Shown piece by piece: positions 17,313 through 25,425 of a DNA stretch of 64,000 nt. Where the stretch lies: assembly GCF_000725125.1 (NCBI RefSeq), contig NZ_JFCB01000001.1, positions 124,001-188,000 on the forward strand, written 5' to 3'. Position 1 is the first letter of the stretch. The number at the start of each line of letters is the position of its first letter. The notes below the pieces were generated by a model. The model did no database searches. It was not told where the DNA came from and saw nothing but the letters and a program-made list of their open reading frames with translations. The translations under genes and the position numbers were made by a program. This DNA comes from Streptomyces toyocaensis (GTDB lineage Bacteria; Actinomycetota; Actinomycetes; Streptomycetales; Streptomycetaceae).

Positions 17313-18205
17313 CCGACCCCCGCACCACCGTCGTCGTCATCACGTACAACCGGCGCCCCGAACTCCTGCGCACCCTGGGCCGCCTCGCCGCACTCCCGGA
17401 GCGGCCGCGGGTGATCGTCACCGACAACGGCTCCACCGACGGCACCGCGGAGGCCGTCGCCCGCCACCACCCCGACGTCCGGCTGCTGCGCCCCGGCCGC
17501 AACCTCGGCGCCGTGGGCCGCAACCTCGCCGTGCGCGAGGTCCGCACGCCCTACGTCGCGTTCTGCGACGACGACTCCTGGTGGGCCCCCGGCTCCCTGG
17601 CCGGCGCAGCCGACCTGCTCGACCGGAACCCGGCGCTCGGATCGGTCACGGCGCGGATCGTCGTCGAGCCCGGCGGCACCGAGGACCCGATCGTCCGCGA
17701 GCTGCGCGACTCCCCGGTGCCGGGCCCGTCCTGGCTGCCCGGGCCGGCCCTCGGCTCTTTCCTGGCCGCCGCGACCGTGCTGCGCACCGACGCCTTCCGC
17801 ACCGCCGGCGGCTTCCACCCGCGGCTCTGGCTCGGCGGCGAGGAGGAACTCCTGGCCGCCGACCTCGCGGCCGACGGCTGGTGGCTCACCTACGCGGACC
17901 ACCTGACGGTCCACCACCAGGCCTCGGCGGTCCGGGACGTGACCCTGCGCCGCCGGCACGGCATCCGCAACACCCTGTGGTTCACCTGGCTGCGCCGCCC
18001 GGCCGGCCCCGCCCTGCGCCGCACCCTGAACCTCGCCCGTACCGTCCCACGGGACACGGCGTCACTGCTCGCCTTCGCCGAGGCGGCGGCCGCCCTGCCC
18101 TGGATCCTGCGCGAACGCCGGGTCCTGCCCCGCGAGGTGGAGTCCCGGCTGCGTCTGCTGGAACCCGCCCAGCGCACCTCCACCGCGCGCCGCTACACCG
18201 GCTGA
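17309..18205 (+). CDS. Family 2 glycosyltransferase (tandem paralogue)
   Basis: A 298-residue GT2 enzyme with VVVITYNRRPELLRTLGRL, VTDNGSTDGTAEAV, the shared FCDDDSWWAPGSL metal motif and GGFHPRLWLGGEEELLAADL. The last 70 residues again form Arg-rich helices (RHGIRNTLWFTWLRRPAGPA). It is the last gene of the glycan operon; copy B of the dispersed repeat follows about 110 bp downstream and is the likely terminator. Sugar and acceptor are unknown. Confidence 0.85.
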   Translation: MTDPRTTVVVITYNRRPELLRTLGRLAALPERPRVIVTDNGSTDGTAEAVARHHPDVRLLRPGRNLGAVGRNLAVREVRTPYVAFCDDDSWWAPGSLAGAADLLDRNPALGSVTARIVVEPGGTEDPIVRELRDSPVPGPSWLPGPALGSFLAAATVLRTDAFRTAGGFHPRLWLGGEEELLAADLAADGWWLTYADHLTVHHQASAVRDVTLRRRHGIRNTLWFTWLRRPAGPALRRTLNLARTVPRDTASLLAFAEAAAALPWILRERRVLPREVESRLRLLEPAQRTSTARRYTG

Positions 18206-18316
18206 GGACCTGCCTTCCACGTCCCGGCACGCGCACCCGGCCCTCACCGCCCGGGCGTCCGCCCGTGGACCGGCACCCGCGCGCGGTGCGCGGCCGGGAC
18301 CGGGCCGGTCCGGCCT

Positions 18317-18392
18317 CCCCGGGGGGCTGTGCCCCCGGACCCCCTTCGGCCCTGCACGGGCCTCGTCCTCGAACTCCCCCGGAGGGGGTACC
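18317..18392. repeat. Dispersed GC-rich intergenic repeat, copy B
   Basis: The sequence reads CCCCGGGGGGCTGTGCCCCC, then GGACCCCCTTCGGCCCTGCA and CGGGCCTCGTCCTCGAACTC, ending in CCCCCGGAGGGGG. It matches copy A at 1418-1490 module for module with scattered substitutions. It lies in the 269 bp between the converging glycosyltransferase and DUF3040 genes, and nothing else was recognised in that gap. Confidence 0.7.
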
Positions 18393-18474
18393 CGCAGGAC
18401 GGGCTGCCGGAAGCGCCGCGGATCGGGTGGCGTGGCGGAGTGTGGTGCGGCGGTGAAGGCCGGGAGGAGACCGC

Positions 18475-18795
18475 TCAGCCGCCGGACCAACGGCACAGCA
18501 GGCGGAACGCCGCGAAGAGGGTGAGGGGCCACAGCGCGGCGAACGCCCAGATCGCCCAGGGGGTCGAGGTGACGATGCCGGTCACCATCAGGGTGACCGA
18601 CACCGCGAGGAGCCCGGCCACCGTCCACCCGCGCGGGCGGTAGGACGCGACGCGCGCGAGGAGGCGCGTGACGTCGGGCCCCCGGCGGACCCTCAGCGTG
18701 CGCAGCCGCCGGTCGAGCCGGCGGTCGCGGCGCAGTGTCCGCTCGATCTCGTCGAGGATGCGCTGTTCGTGCTCGGGAAGCCGGTTGATGGACAC
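18475..18795 (-). CDS. DUF3040-like small membrane protein
   Basis: A 106-residue protein. GTG 18795 is chosen because GGAGGAGAC directly precedes it and gives the family start MSINRLPEHEQRILDEIERT, a helical cytoplasmic region. After an Arg-rich segment, two hydrophobic segments follow: WTVAGLLAVSVTLMVTGIV and WAIWAFAALWPLTLFAAF. This is the layout of actinobacterial DUF3040 proteins, whose function is unknown. It lies 70 bp downstream of the pyruvyltransferase on the same strand and may share its transcript. Confidence 0.8.
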   Translation of the reverse strand: MSINRLPEHEQRILDEIERTLRRDRRLDRRLRTLRVRRGPDVTRLLARVASYRPRGWTVAGLLAVSVTLMVTGIVTSTPWAIWAFAALWPLTLFAAFRLLCRWSGG

Positions 18796-18865
18796 GTCTC
18801 CTCCAGGGACCACCGTGAGGACCGGGACGACCGCGAGGCACCCGGGTGCCCGGACGGCCGCCGCG

Positions 18866-19795
18866 CTAACCGGCGGTGGCACGGGGCGCGAGCACCTCCA
18901 TCAGCCGGTCCGCGCCGTCCGGCACCCGGCCGTCCCGGAACGCGTCGCGCACCTGCCGTGCGGCCACCCGGCCCGAGGTCAGGCACCAGTCCCACCACCG
19001 CTCCAGCCGGCGCTCGTCGAGCTGCTCGGCGCCCAGCAGCGCGGGCCAGCCGCACGCGCGTGCCTGCGCGGTCACCTTGGCGCCGCCGATCACCGGGTCC
19101 ACGGCCAGCACCGGGGTGCCGACCCGCAGGGCGAGCACCAGCCCGTGCAGCCGGTCGGTGACGACGAGGTCGAGGCGGGCCAGCACCGACTGCACCTGCG
19201 CGGGTGTCGCGCTCAGATGCCAGTCACGGGTGTCCAGGCGGGTCTCCAGCTCCAGCCGGGCGCAGTCCTTGCCGGCCAGCCAGCGGGTCACCCGGTCGGC
19301 GACCTGCCCGTGCCGCCGCTGCTCCCCGTACTCCTGCTGGCCGTGGGTGAGGATCACCCCGACCACGGGCCGCGCGGGCACCGCCGGCGCCCGTGCCGCC
19401 AGGTCCTCGGTCGGCTCGCTGCCGGGGGCGTCCCGTGCCAGCACGCGGTGGAAGCCCGTCGCGGCGGCGTCCGCCGGGTCGATCACCGAGGTCCCCACGG
19501 CGATCCGCACGCAGTGCGCGAAGCGCCGGTGCAGCTCCTCGACCTGCGGTCCGTGCAGGGGCCCGCACACGAACACCAGATGCGAGTAGTCACCGGGCCG
19601 CAGGCCGTCGAGGTGCAGGGCGTCCGGCAGGAAACCGGGGCTCCACGCGACGTCGTACGGCGTCCCGGAGGCCCGCAGCACCTCCTCCACCCGGCGCAGC
19701 GCCAGTACGTCCCCGGCGGTCGCCTCCCCGTCGCGGAAGCTGAACCACCCGGTCAGCAGGACCCTTCGGGGTCCGGAGGTCTCTTGTCCGTACAC
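18866..19795 (-). CDS. Polysaccharide pyruvyl transferase family protein
   Basis: A 309-residue cytoplasmic enzyme resembling polysaccharide pyruvyl transferases, which add ketal pyruvate to surface glycans. Recognisable elements are the N-terminal VLLTGWFSFRDGEATAGDVL strand-loop, HLVFVCGPLHG, and the C-terminal LDLVVTDRLHGLVLALRVGT followed by PVLAVDPVIGGAKVTAQA, which matches the family RxHG...P..a..y..K pattern. It lies close to, but on the other strand from, the heptose-type glycan operon, so both may modify one envelope polymer. Function is from family only. Confidence 0.75.
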   Translation of the reverse strand: MYGQETSGPRRVLLTGWFSFRDGEATAGDVLALRRVEEVLRASGTPYDVAWSPGFLPDALHLDGLRPGDYSHLVFVCGPLHGPQVEELHRRFAHCVRIAVGTSVIDPADAAATGFHRVLARDAPGSEPTEDLAARAPAVPARPVVGVILTHGQQEYGEQRRHGQVADRVTRWLAGKDCARLELETRLDTRDWHLSATPAQVQSVLARLDLVVTDRLHGLVLALRVGTPVLAVDPVIGGAKVTAQARACGWPALLGAEQLDERRLERWWDWCLTSGRVAARQVRDAFRDGRVPDGADRLMEVLAPRATAG

Positions 19796-19913
19796 AGTGC
19801 CACCGAGTGCCCCGCTCCGGGGTGAGCCAATCGGCCCGGAGCGCGCTCACCCCGTCGCGCCGGTGCGGGCATCGAGGACAGATCCTGACCTCGATGGCCG
19901 GTAGCGTGACGGT

Positions 19914-21038
19914 ATGACGAAGACGACGAAGCGGAGCGCCGCGCTCTCGCCGGCCGCCGTGCTCGGCCCGCGGGCCCTCAACCGGGCCACGCTCGAACGG
20001 CAGCTGCTGCTGCGCCGCTCGCCGATGTCGGCCGTGGACGCGGTCGGGCACCTGCTCGGTCTCCAGGCGCAGAACGTCAAGCCGCCCTACTACGCGCTCG
20101 CCGCCCGCCTCGACGGCTTCACGCCCGAGGCGCTGTCCCGGCCGATGGCCGACCGCGAGGTCGTCCGCATCGTCACCATGCGCTCGACCATCCACACGCA
20201 CACCGTCCGCGACTGCCTCACCCTGCGGCCCCTGGTGCAGCCCGCCCGCGACCGGGAGCTCAACCAGTTCCGCGACGGGCTCACCGGCGTCGACCTGGAC
20301 CGGCTCGCCGCCCTCGCCCGCGACCTCGTCGAGGCCGAGCCGCGCACGATGAAGGAGCTGCGCGAGGCCCTGCTGCAGGAGTGGCCCGGCGCCGACCCCG
20401 GAGCCCTCTCCATCGCCGCCCGCTGCAAGCTCCCCCTCGTGCAGGTCACCCCGCGCGGACTGTGGGGCCGCAGCGGACAGGTCCGGCTCACCACCGCCGG
20501 GCACTGGCTGGGACGCCCCGCCGAGCCGTCCCCCACGACGCCCGACGAGACGGTGCTGCGCTACCTGGCCGCCTTCGGCCCCGCCTCCGTCAAGGACATG
20601 CAGACCTGGGCCGGACTGACCCGGCTGCGCGAGGCCTTCGAGCGGCTGCGCCCCCGGCTCGTCACCTTCCGGGACGCGTCCGGAGCCGAGCTCTTCGACC
20701 TCCCCGAAGCGCCCCGCCCCGACCCCGGGACCCCGGCCCCGCCCCGCTTCCTCCCCGAGTTCGACAACCTGCTGCTCTCCCACGCCGACCGCACCCGCGT
20801 CGTGCCGCCGGAGTACCGGGGCCGCAGCTGGCAGGGGAACGTCGCGCACCGCACCCTGCTCGTCGACGGTTTCCTCGCCGGGCTGTGGCGGCTCGACGAG
20901 GACGCCCTCGTCGTCGAGCCGTTCGGCCGGCTCGACGCGGCGCGGCGGGAGGAGGTCGCCGCGGAGGGGGAGCGGATGCTCGCGGTGATGCACCCGGAGA
21001 GGGCGTACGACATCCGCTTCGGAACGGTGCGCGGGTGA
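19914..21038 (+). CDS. Winged-helix DNA-binding domain protein (HTH_42/YcaQ-like)
   Basis: A 374-residue protein of the HTH_42 family. ALNRATLERQLLLRRSPMSA and AVGHLLGLQAQNVKPPYYAL match the family N-terminus, which includes the conserved LGLQAQ. MRSTIHTHTVRDC and the C-terminal LPEFDNLLLSHADRTRVVPP are further hallmarks. The family includes YcaQ/AlkX-type interstrand-crosslink DNA glycosylases and many uncharacterised Streptomyces members; the QxQ-type catalytic motif (here QAQN) is present. It is divergent from the pyruvyltransferase by 118 bp and ends at a strong terminator. DNA repair or toxin self-protection is possible but not shown. Confidence 0.75.
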   Translation: MTKTTKRSAALSPAAVLGPRALNRATLERQLLLRRSPMSAVDAVGHLLGLQAQNVKPPYYALAARLDGFTPEALSRPMADREVVRIVTMRSTIHTHTVRDCLTLRPLVQPARDRELNQFRDGLTGVDLDRLAALARDLVEAEPRTMKELREALLQEWPGADPGALSIAARCKLPLVQVTPRGLWGRSGQVRLTTAGHWLGRPAEPSPTTPDETVLRYLAAFGPASVKDMQTWAGLTRLREAFERLRPRLVTFRDASGAELFDLPEAPRPDPGTPAPPRFLPEFDNLLLSHADRTRVVPPEYRGRSWQGNVAHRTLLVDGFLAGLWRLDEDALVVEPFGRLDAARREEVAAEGERMLAVMHPERAYDIRFGTVRG

Positions 21039-21052
21039 GCCCGGACATGGAG

Positions 21053-21095
21053 AGGGGGCGCTGCGGGCTGCTCGTGGAAGCCCGCAGCGCCCCCT
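21053..21095 (+). terminator. Strong intrinsic-type terminator hairpin
   Basis: A perfect 17 bp stem AGGGGGCGCTGCGGGCT / AGCCCGCAGCGCCCCCT with a 9 nt loop, starting 14 bp after the stop of the winged-helix gene. There is no U-tract, as usual in Streptomyces. Confidence 0.85.
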
Positions 21096-21112
21096 GGTTC
21101 ACTGCCTGAGGG

Positions 21113-21301
21113 TCACTCAGGGAATCCGCGGTCCGTCACGCACGGACCCGCGCCGTCATGGACGGGTACGCGGACGTCGTGGTGGTCGTCCCGTCGGCGA
21201 CGGGCTGCGGCGGAGGAGGCGGTGAGCAGCGCCGTCGTGGCTGCGGCGGCGGTCGCCGCAGGTACGGCGGCGGCCCGTCTGGCGCGGGTGAGCCCGGACA
21301 T
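21113..21301 (-). CDS. Small possible secreted peptide, doubtful
   Basis: A 62-residue reading frame with a good GAGGAG Shine-Dalgarno 5 nt before ATG 21301. It starts MSGLTRARRAAAVPAATAAA and continues as a hydrophobic Ala/Thr stretch ending SSAAA, a convincing signal peptide. After that the frame becomes RRRRDDHHDVRV, whereas the +1 frame reads PVADGTTTTTSAYPSMTARV, which looks more like a secreted mature region. A frameshift or decay of a small exported protein is therefore possible. The remaining part of the 21096-21491 gap shows nothing else recognisable. Confidence 0.35.
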   Translation of the reverse strand: MSGLTRARRAAAVPAATAAAATTALLTASSAAARRRRDDHHDVRVPVHDGAGPCVTDRGFPE

Positions 21302-21491
21302 GGGTCTCCTCGGGGTTGCCGGTGGGGGTCGCGCGGAGCGGGGGCCGAACCTGAGGGCTCGGCCTCCGTGTGACCGGCGAGCGGCACGCGTATCACGCTA
21401 CGACCCGGCGCGCGACCGGCCCAATGAGGGAACCCCCTAAGCGAGTTGGGGCAGGGAAAACCCTCGGTCGAACCCCCTGCGCCCCCGGGCG

Positions 21492-24302
21492 CTACGTCGT
21501 GCGGCGCCCCGCCGCCAGGCGGACGATGTCGACCCGCGAGCGGATGCCCAGCTTGCGGTAGACCCGGGTGAGCGTCGCCTCCACCGTCTTCACGCTGATG
21601 AACAGCCGGCCGGCGATCTCCCGGTTGGTGGCGCCCTCCATGACCAGCGCGGCGACCTGGCGCTCCATCGAGGCGAGTCCGTCCAGCACCGCCGGGGCGG
21701 TGGCGGGCACCGGCTCCGTCTCCGCGGGACCGGCGGCCACCGCCGCGTCCACCTGCCGCAGCCACGGCAGCGCGCGGCAGCGCCGGAACAGCCGCGCGGC
21801 CTCCTCGTACCCGCCCGGACCCTGCCCCCGGGCACGCAGCCGGGCCAGCGTGAAGGCCGCCCGCGCCTCCTCGAGGCCGAACCCCAGCCTGGCCAGTCGT
21901 TCCTGCGCCGACGTCAACTGCGCCACCGCCGCCTGGTGCTCACCGCGCGCCGCGCGTACCAGCGCCTCCGCCCGGTCGAGCACCGCCAGCACACTCGCGC
22001 GGTTCAGCCGCAGCGCGTGCACCCGGGTGTGGTTGATGAGTTCCTGCGCCTCGCCGGGTTCACCGATCCGTACCAGCGCCTCAGCGAGGTCGCCCTGCCA
22101 GCGGCCCCGCGCCGGGTCGTGGACGCCCATGCCGTGCTCCAGCTCCCGCACCCGGCGCAGCGAGCGGACCGCGGCCTGCGCGTCCCCGGCCACCAGCTGG
22201 GCGTAACCGAGGGCGGCCAGGGCCAGGGAGAGGTACAGCTGGTCGCCGTCGACCTCGGCGTGGTCCGCGGACTCCCGGGCCAGCGCCAGGGCCCGGTCCA
22301 CGTCCCCGCCCGACGCCTCCGCGAGCGAGGCCTGCATGGCCGAGGCGCTCTCGCCGATCCCGGAGTCCCGGGCCAGCCGCAGGCTCTCGCCGGCCAGGTC
22401 CAGGGCCCGGCCGCAGTGCCCGAAACGCAGCTCGGTGTCGGCGAGCAGCCGCGAGAAGTGCACCTCGCTCTCGACCATGCCGCGCCGCCGCGCCTCCCGC
22501 AGCAGTGCGGTGATGGCCGTACGGGCCTCCGGCAGCTGGTCGCTCATGAGCAGCCACCGGAACCTCGCCATCGCGGCGCCGTTGTGGTGGCTGGCGACGT
22601 CCGGGTCCTGCGGCTCCTGGAGCGCCCGCCGGATCGTGGCGGGAGCGTCCGGGTGGCCCATCAGGGTCTCGGTGGACGACTGGAAGGCCAGCGCCATCAG
22701 CTCGGTGCGGCGGTCCCCGCCCCGGGCGGCCAGTTCCGCCGCGTGGGCGGCCTCCTTGCGGGACTCGGCGAAGTCGCCGTCCACCACCACCTCGCGCCAG
22801 GCCAGCTGGTAGTGGACCAGCGCCAGGAGCCGGGGGTCGTCACCGGCGTCGGCCAGCACCTGCGGGAACACCGCGTCGACCTCGCCGAGCGCCTGCCCGG
22901 CCGCCTCGATGACCACCATCCAGGCCCGCACCCGCTCCGCCGGCACCGTCGCCCGGGTGAGCACCTCGCGCGCTATGTCCCGGGCCAGGTCGGCCTCACC
23001 CGCGGTGATCGCGTCCTCGGCGGCCTGGAGCCGCCGCTCGTCCGGTCCCGGCACGCCGTCGGCCGGGGTGTGCCGGGCGGCGAGCAGCCCGAGGGAGGCG
23101 GCGACCGAGGGCGCCCCGCGGTCCCGGGCCAGCGCGGCGGCCTCGGCGAGCCGGGCCGCGACCTCCGGGTCGGCGCCGGTGGCGGCCAGCGCCAGGTGCC
23201 GGGCCCGCTCGATGGGATCGGAGGCCGCCGTGGACAGCGCCGTGTGCACGGCCCGCCGCTCCTGCGCGGGCGCCTCCGCGTACAGGGCTGCCGAGATCAG
23301 CGGGTGCGCGAAGCGCAGGGCCGGTTCCTCCGGGTCCGTCGCCAGCAGCCCCAGGGCGGCGGCCTGGGCCGTCTCGGCCTCGGCGTTGTCCCGGCCGGCC
23401 GCGTGCAGGAGGGCCAGGGTGGGACGGGCGCCGGCGCTGGCCACCAGGAGGGTACGGCGGGCCTCGTCCGAGAGCATCTCCAGACGGCTGAGGACCAGCG
23501 CCCGCAGCGACGTCGGCACCGGCAGCGGCTCACCCGGACGGGGCCGGGCGGGGCTCTCCGCGAGGGCGCGGCCCAGCTCCAGCGCGAACAGCGGGTTGCC
23601 CGCGCTGGTGCGGTGGATGTCGCGGACCGTGGAGCGGGACAGGCCCGTGTAGCCGCGGTGGTCCAGCAGGGCGGACACCTCGGAGCGGGTGAACGGACCC
23701 AGCCGCACCTCTAGCGTGTCCGGCGGGCAGGCGCGCAGATGACGGTCGTACTCCTCGCCCTCCGTGCGCACCGCGCACAGCATCCGCACCGGGCTGTCGC
23801 CGAGCCGCCGGGCGGCGAACCCGAGGAGCTCGGCGCTGGCCGGGTCCAGCCACTGCAGATCGTCGGCGACGACGAGGACCGGGCCGTCGGCGGCCAGCGC
23901 GCGCAGCGTCGACAGCACCGCGAGCCGCAGCGCGAGCCCGTCCCGCTGGAGCGTGGACTCGCCCCGCCCGGTCAGCGCCGACTCCAGGGCGGTGCGCTGG
24001 GCGGCGGGCAGCCGGGGGGCGACCTCGTCGAGGACCAGGCCGAACAGATCGGCCAGCGCCAGGAACGGCAGGTGGGATTCGGACTCCGTGGCCGAGCAGC
24101 GCAGCACCGTCCGGGCCGCACCGGCGTTTTCCGCCGCAAGTGCCCGCAGCACGGTCGACTTTCCTATTCCGGCGGGCCCGTGCAGCAGCACGCTGCCGCC
24201 TCCGGCGAGCTGCTCCCGCGCGTCGGAGAACAGCGCCTCCCGGCCGATGACCAGGTCGGGGCGGTACCTGGCAGGCTCCTTGAAGTCCCGTCGCACGGTC
24301 AC
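21492..24302 (-). CDS. LAL-type LuxR family regulator (STAND ATPase, TPR-like, HTH)
   Basis: A 936-residue large ATP-binding LuxR regulator. Walker A is HGPAGIGKST at about residues 41-50; the Walker B-like strand is VLVVADDLQWLDPASAELLG. A long helical TPR-like middle follows, then the C-terminal LuxR HTH (LASMERQVAALVMEGATNRE, IAGRLFISVKTVEATLTRVY, RKLGIRSRVDIVRLAAG). LALs couple nucleotide and effector binding to activation of nearby genes. The neighbour upstream is another LuxR regulator, followed by two acyl-CoA synthetases, so lipid or aromatic-acid use is a possible target; this is inference. No TTA codon was seen. Confidence 0.88.
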   Translation of the reverse strand: MTVRRDFKEPARYRPDLVIGREALFSDAREQLAGGGSVLLHGPAGIGKSTVLRALAAENAGAARTVLRCSATESESHLPFLALADLFGLVLDEVAPRLPAAQRTALESALTGRGESTLQRDGLALRLAVLSTLRALAADGPVLVVADDLQWLDPASAELLGFAARRLGDSPVRMLCAVRTEGEEYDRHLRACPPDTLEVRLGPFTRSEVSALLDHRGYTGLSRSTVRDIHRTSAGNPLFALELGRALAESPARPRPGEPLPVPTSLRALVLSRLEMLSDEARRTLLVASAGARPTLALLHAAGRDNAEAETAQAAALGLLATDPEEPALRFAHPLISAALYAEAPAQERRAVHTALSTAASDPIERARHLALAATGADPEVAARLAEAAALARDRGAPSVAASLGLLAARHTPADGVPGPDERRLQAAEDAITAGEADLARDIAREVLTRATVPAERVRAWMVVIEAAGQALGEVDAVFPQVLADAGDDPRLLALVHYQLAWREVVVDGDFAESRKEAAHAAELAARGGDRRTELMALAFQSSTETLMGHPDAPATIRRALQEPQDPDVASHHNGAAMARFRWLLMSDQLPEARTAITALLREARRRGMVESEVHFSRLLADTELRFGHCGRALDLAGESLRLARDSGIGESASAMQASLAEASGGDVDRALALARESADHAEVDGDQLYLSLALAALGYAQLVAGDAQAAVRSLRRVRELEHGMGVHDPARGRWQGDLAEALVRIGEPGEAQELINHTRVHALRLNRASVLAVLDRAEALVRAARGEHQAAVAQLTSAQERLARLGFGLEEARAAFTLARLRARGQGPGGYEEAARLFRRCRALPWLRQVDAAVAAGPAETEPVPATAPAVLDGLASMERQVAALVMEGATNREIAGRLFISVKTVEATLTRVYRKLGIRSRVDIVRLAAGRRTT

Positions 24303-24456
24303 CGCTCCCCTCCGTGTGGCGTGTCCTGGCCAATATTAGGCAACAGGCTCCTTAATTCGGGCGGACGGTGTAGTGAGGCAAATTACAGCGGGCGGAGCAA
24401 CGGTAAATGCAAAGTCGAACCGGTGGTAATGCACCTCACGGCCAATCATCACAAAT

Positions 24457-25302
24457 CTAGGGCAACCACCCCGCCCGGCGGGCCGCGACCACCGCCTGAC
24501 CGCGGGTCCGCACCCCCAGTTTCCGCATCGCCGACCTCAGGTACGCCTTGACCGTCTCGGCCGTCACCCCCAGCCGCTCGGCGGCCACCGCGTTGGTCGC
24601 CCCGGCCGCCACACAGGCGAGCACGTCCACCTCCCGGGGCGCCAGCCGCACCGCCGCGGCCGGGGCGGTCCGGGAGGTGAGCAGGGCACACGCCGCGAGC
24701 AGCTCGGCCCGCAGCACCGGGTCCGCGATCCGCGGGGCGAGCGCCCGCAGCGCCGCGTGCGCCTCCCGCACCTGCTCCCAGTCCGCGCCGGACGCCCTCC
24801 CCGGCTCCGGCCGCGGGTGGGCGGCCGTGAGCAGGTCCGCCGCCTGCTCCCGCACCACCAGCGCCTGTTCCACGTCCCGCGCCGTCTGCACCGCCTCGCC
24901 GAGGGTGCGGTCGCCGAGCGGCTGGGCGGCGCGCAGGGCGCCGTAGAGCACCGCCCGCACCCGTCGCCGCACCACCACCGGCACGGCGACGACGGCGCGC
25001 AGGCCCTCGGCGGCGACCGGGACGTCGTACTCGTGGCTGATCTGCCGTGACACCGAGTAGTCCGTCACCGCGCACGGCCGGGCGAGCGCCACCGCCTTTC
25101 CCCCCAGACCGCTGCCCCGGGTGACCGCGAGCGAGCTGAGCGAGGGTGTGGCGGTGCCGCTCAGCTCGCTGATGCGCACGTGCCGCCGCCCGGGCTCCAT
25201 CAGGCCGCCGAAGGCCACCGGCAGCCCGGTCGCGCGCCGCAGCCGGGCCAGCGCCCCGCGGATCTCCACCGCGTCGCCCGCCCTCATCGGGTCAGCTGTC
25301 AC
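24457..25302 (-). CDS. GAF domain-containing LuxR family regulator
   Basis: A 281-residue regulator. GTG 25302 has GGAGGGG 8 nt upstream; an ATG at 25287 is also in frame. The N-terminal 150 residues form a GAF domain (LRRATGLPVAFGGLMEPGRR, RGSGLGGKAVALARPCAVTD, GLRAVVAVPVVVRRRVRAVL). The C-terminus is a LuxR/GerE HTH (LAPREVDVLACVAAGATNAV, AERLGVTAETVKAYLRSAMR, KLGVRTRGQAVVAARRAGWL). This GAF-HTH type commonly sits opposite acyl-CoA ligase or catabolic operons and senses a small ligand. Here it is divergent from two acyl-CoA synthetase genes with 123 bp between, so it probably controls them. Confidence 0.85.
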   Translation of the reverse strand: MTADPMRAGDAVEIRGALARLRRATGLPVAFGGLMEPGRRHVRISELSGTATPSLSSLAVTRGSGLGGKAVALARPCAVTDYSVSRQISHEYDVPVAAEGLRAVVAVPVVVRRRVRAVLYGALRAAQPLGDRTLGEAVQTARDVEQALVVREQAADLLTAAHPRPEPGRASGADWEQVREAHAALRALAPRIADPVLRAELLAACALLTSRTAPAAAVRLAPREVDVLACVAAGATNAVAAERLGVTAETVKAYLRSAMRKLGVRTRGQAVVAARRAGWLP

Positions 25303-25425
25303 CTGTTCGCCCCTCCACCGCGGCTCCTGTGCGGGCGCACACCCCCGTTCGGGGGTAGTGAGACCTGCATCACGGATTACACGATGGCGGGGAGCCGCGG
25401 CAATGGTCCGGCACGAGGAGGAAAC

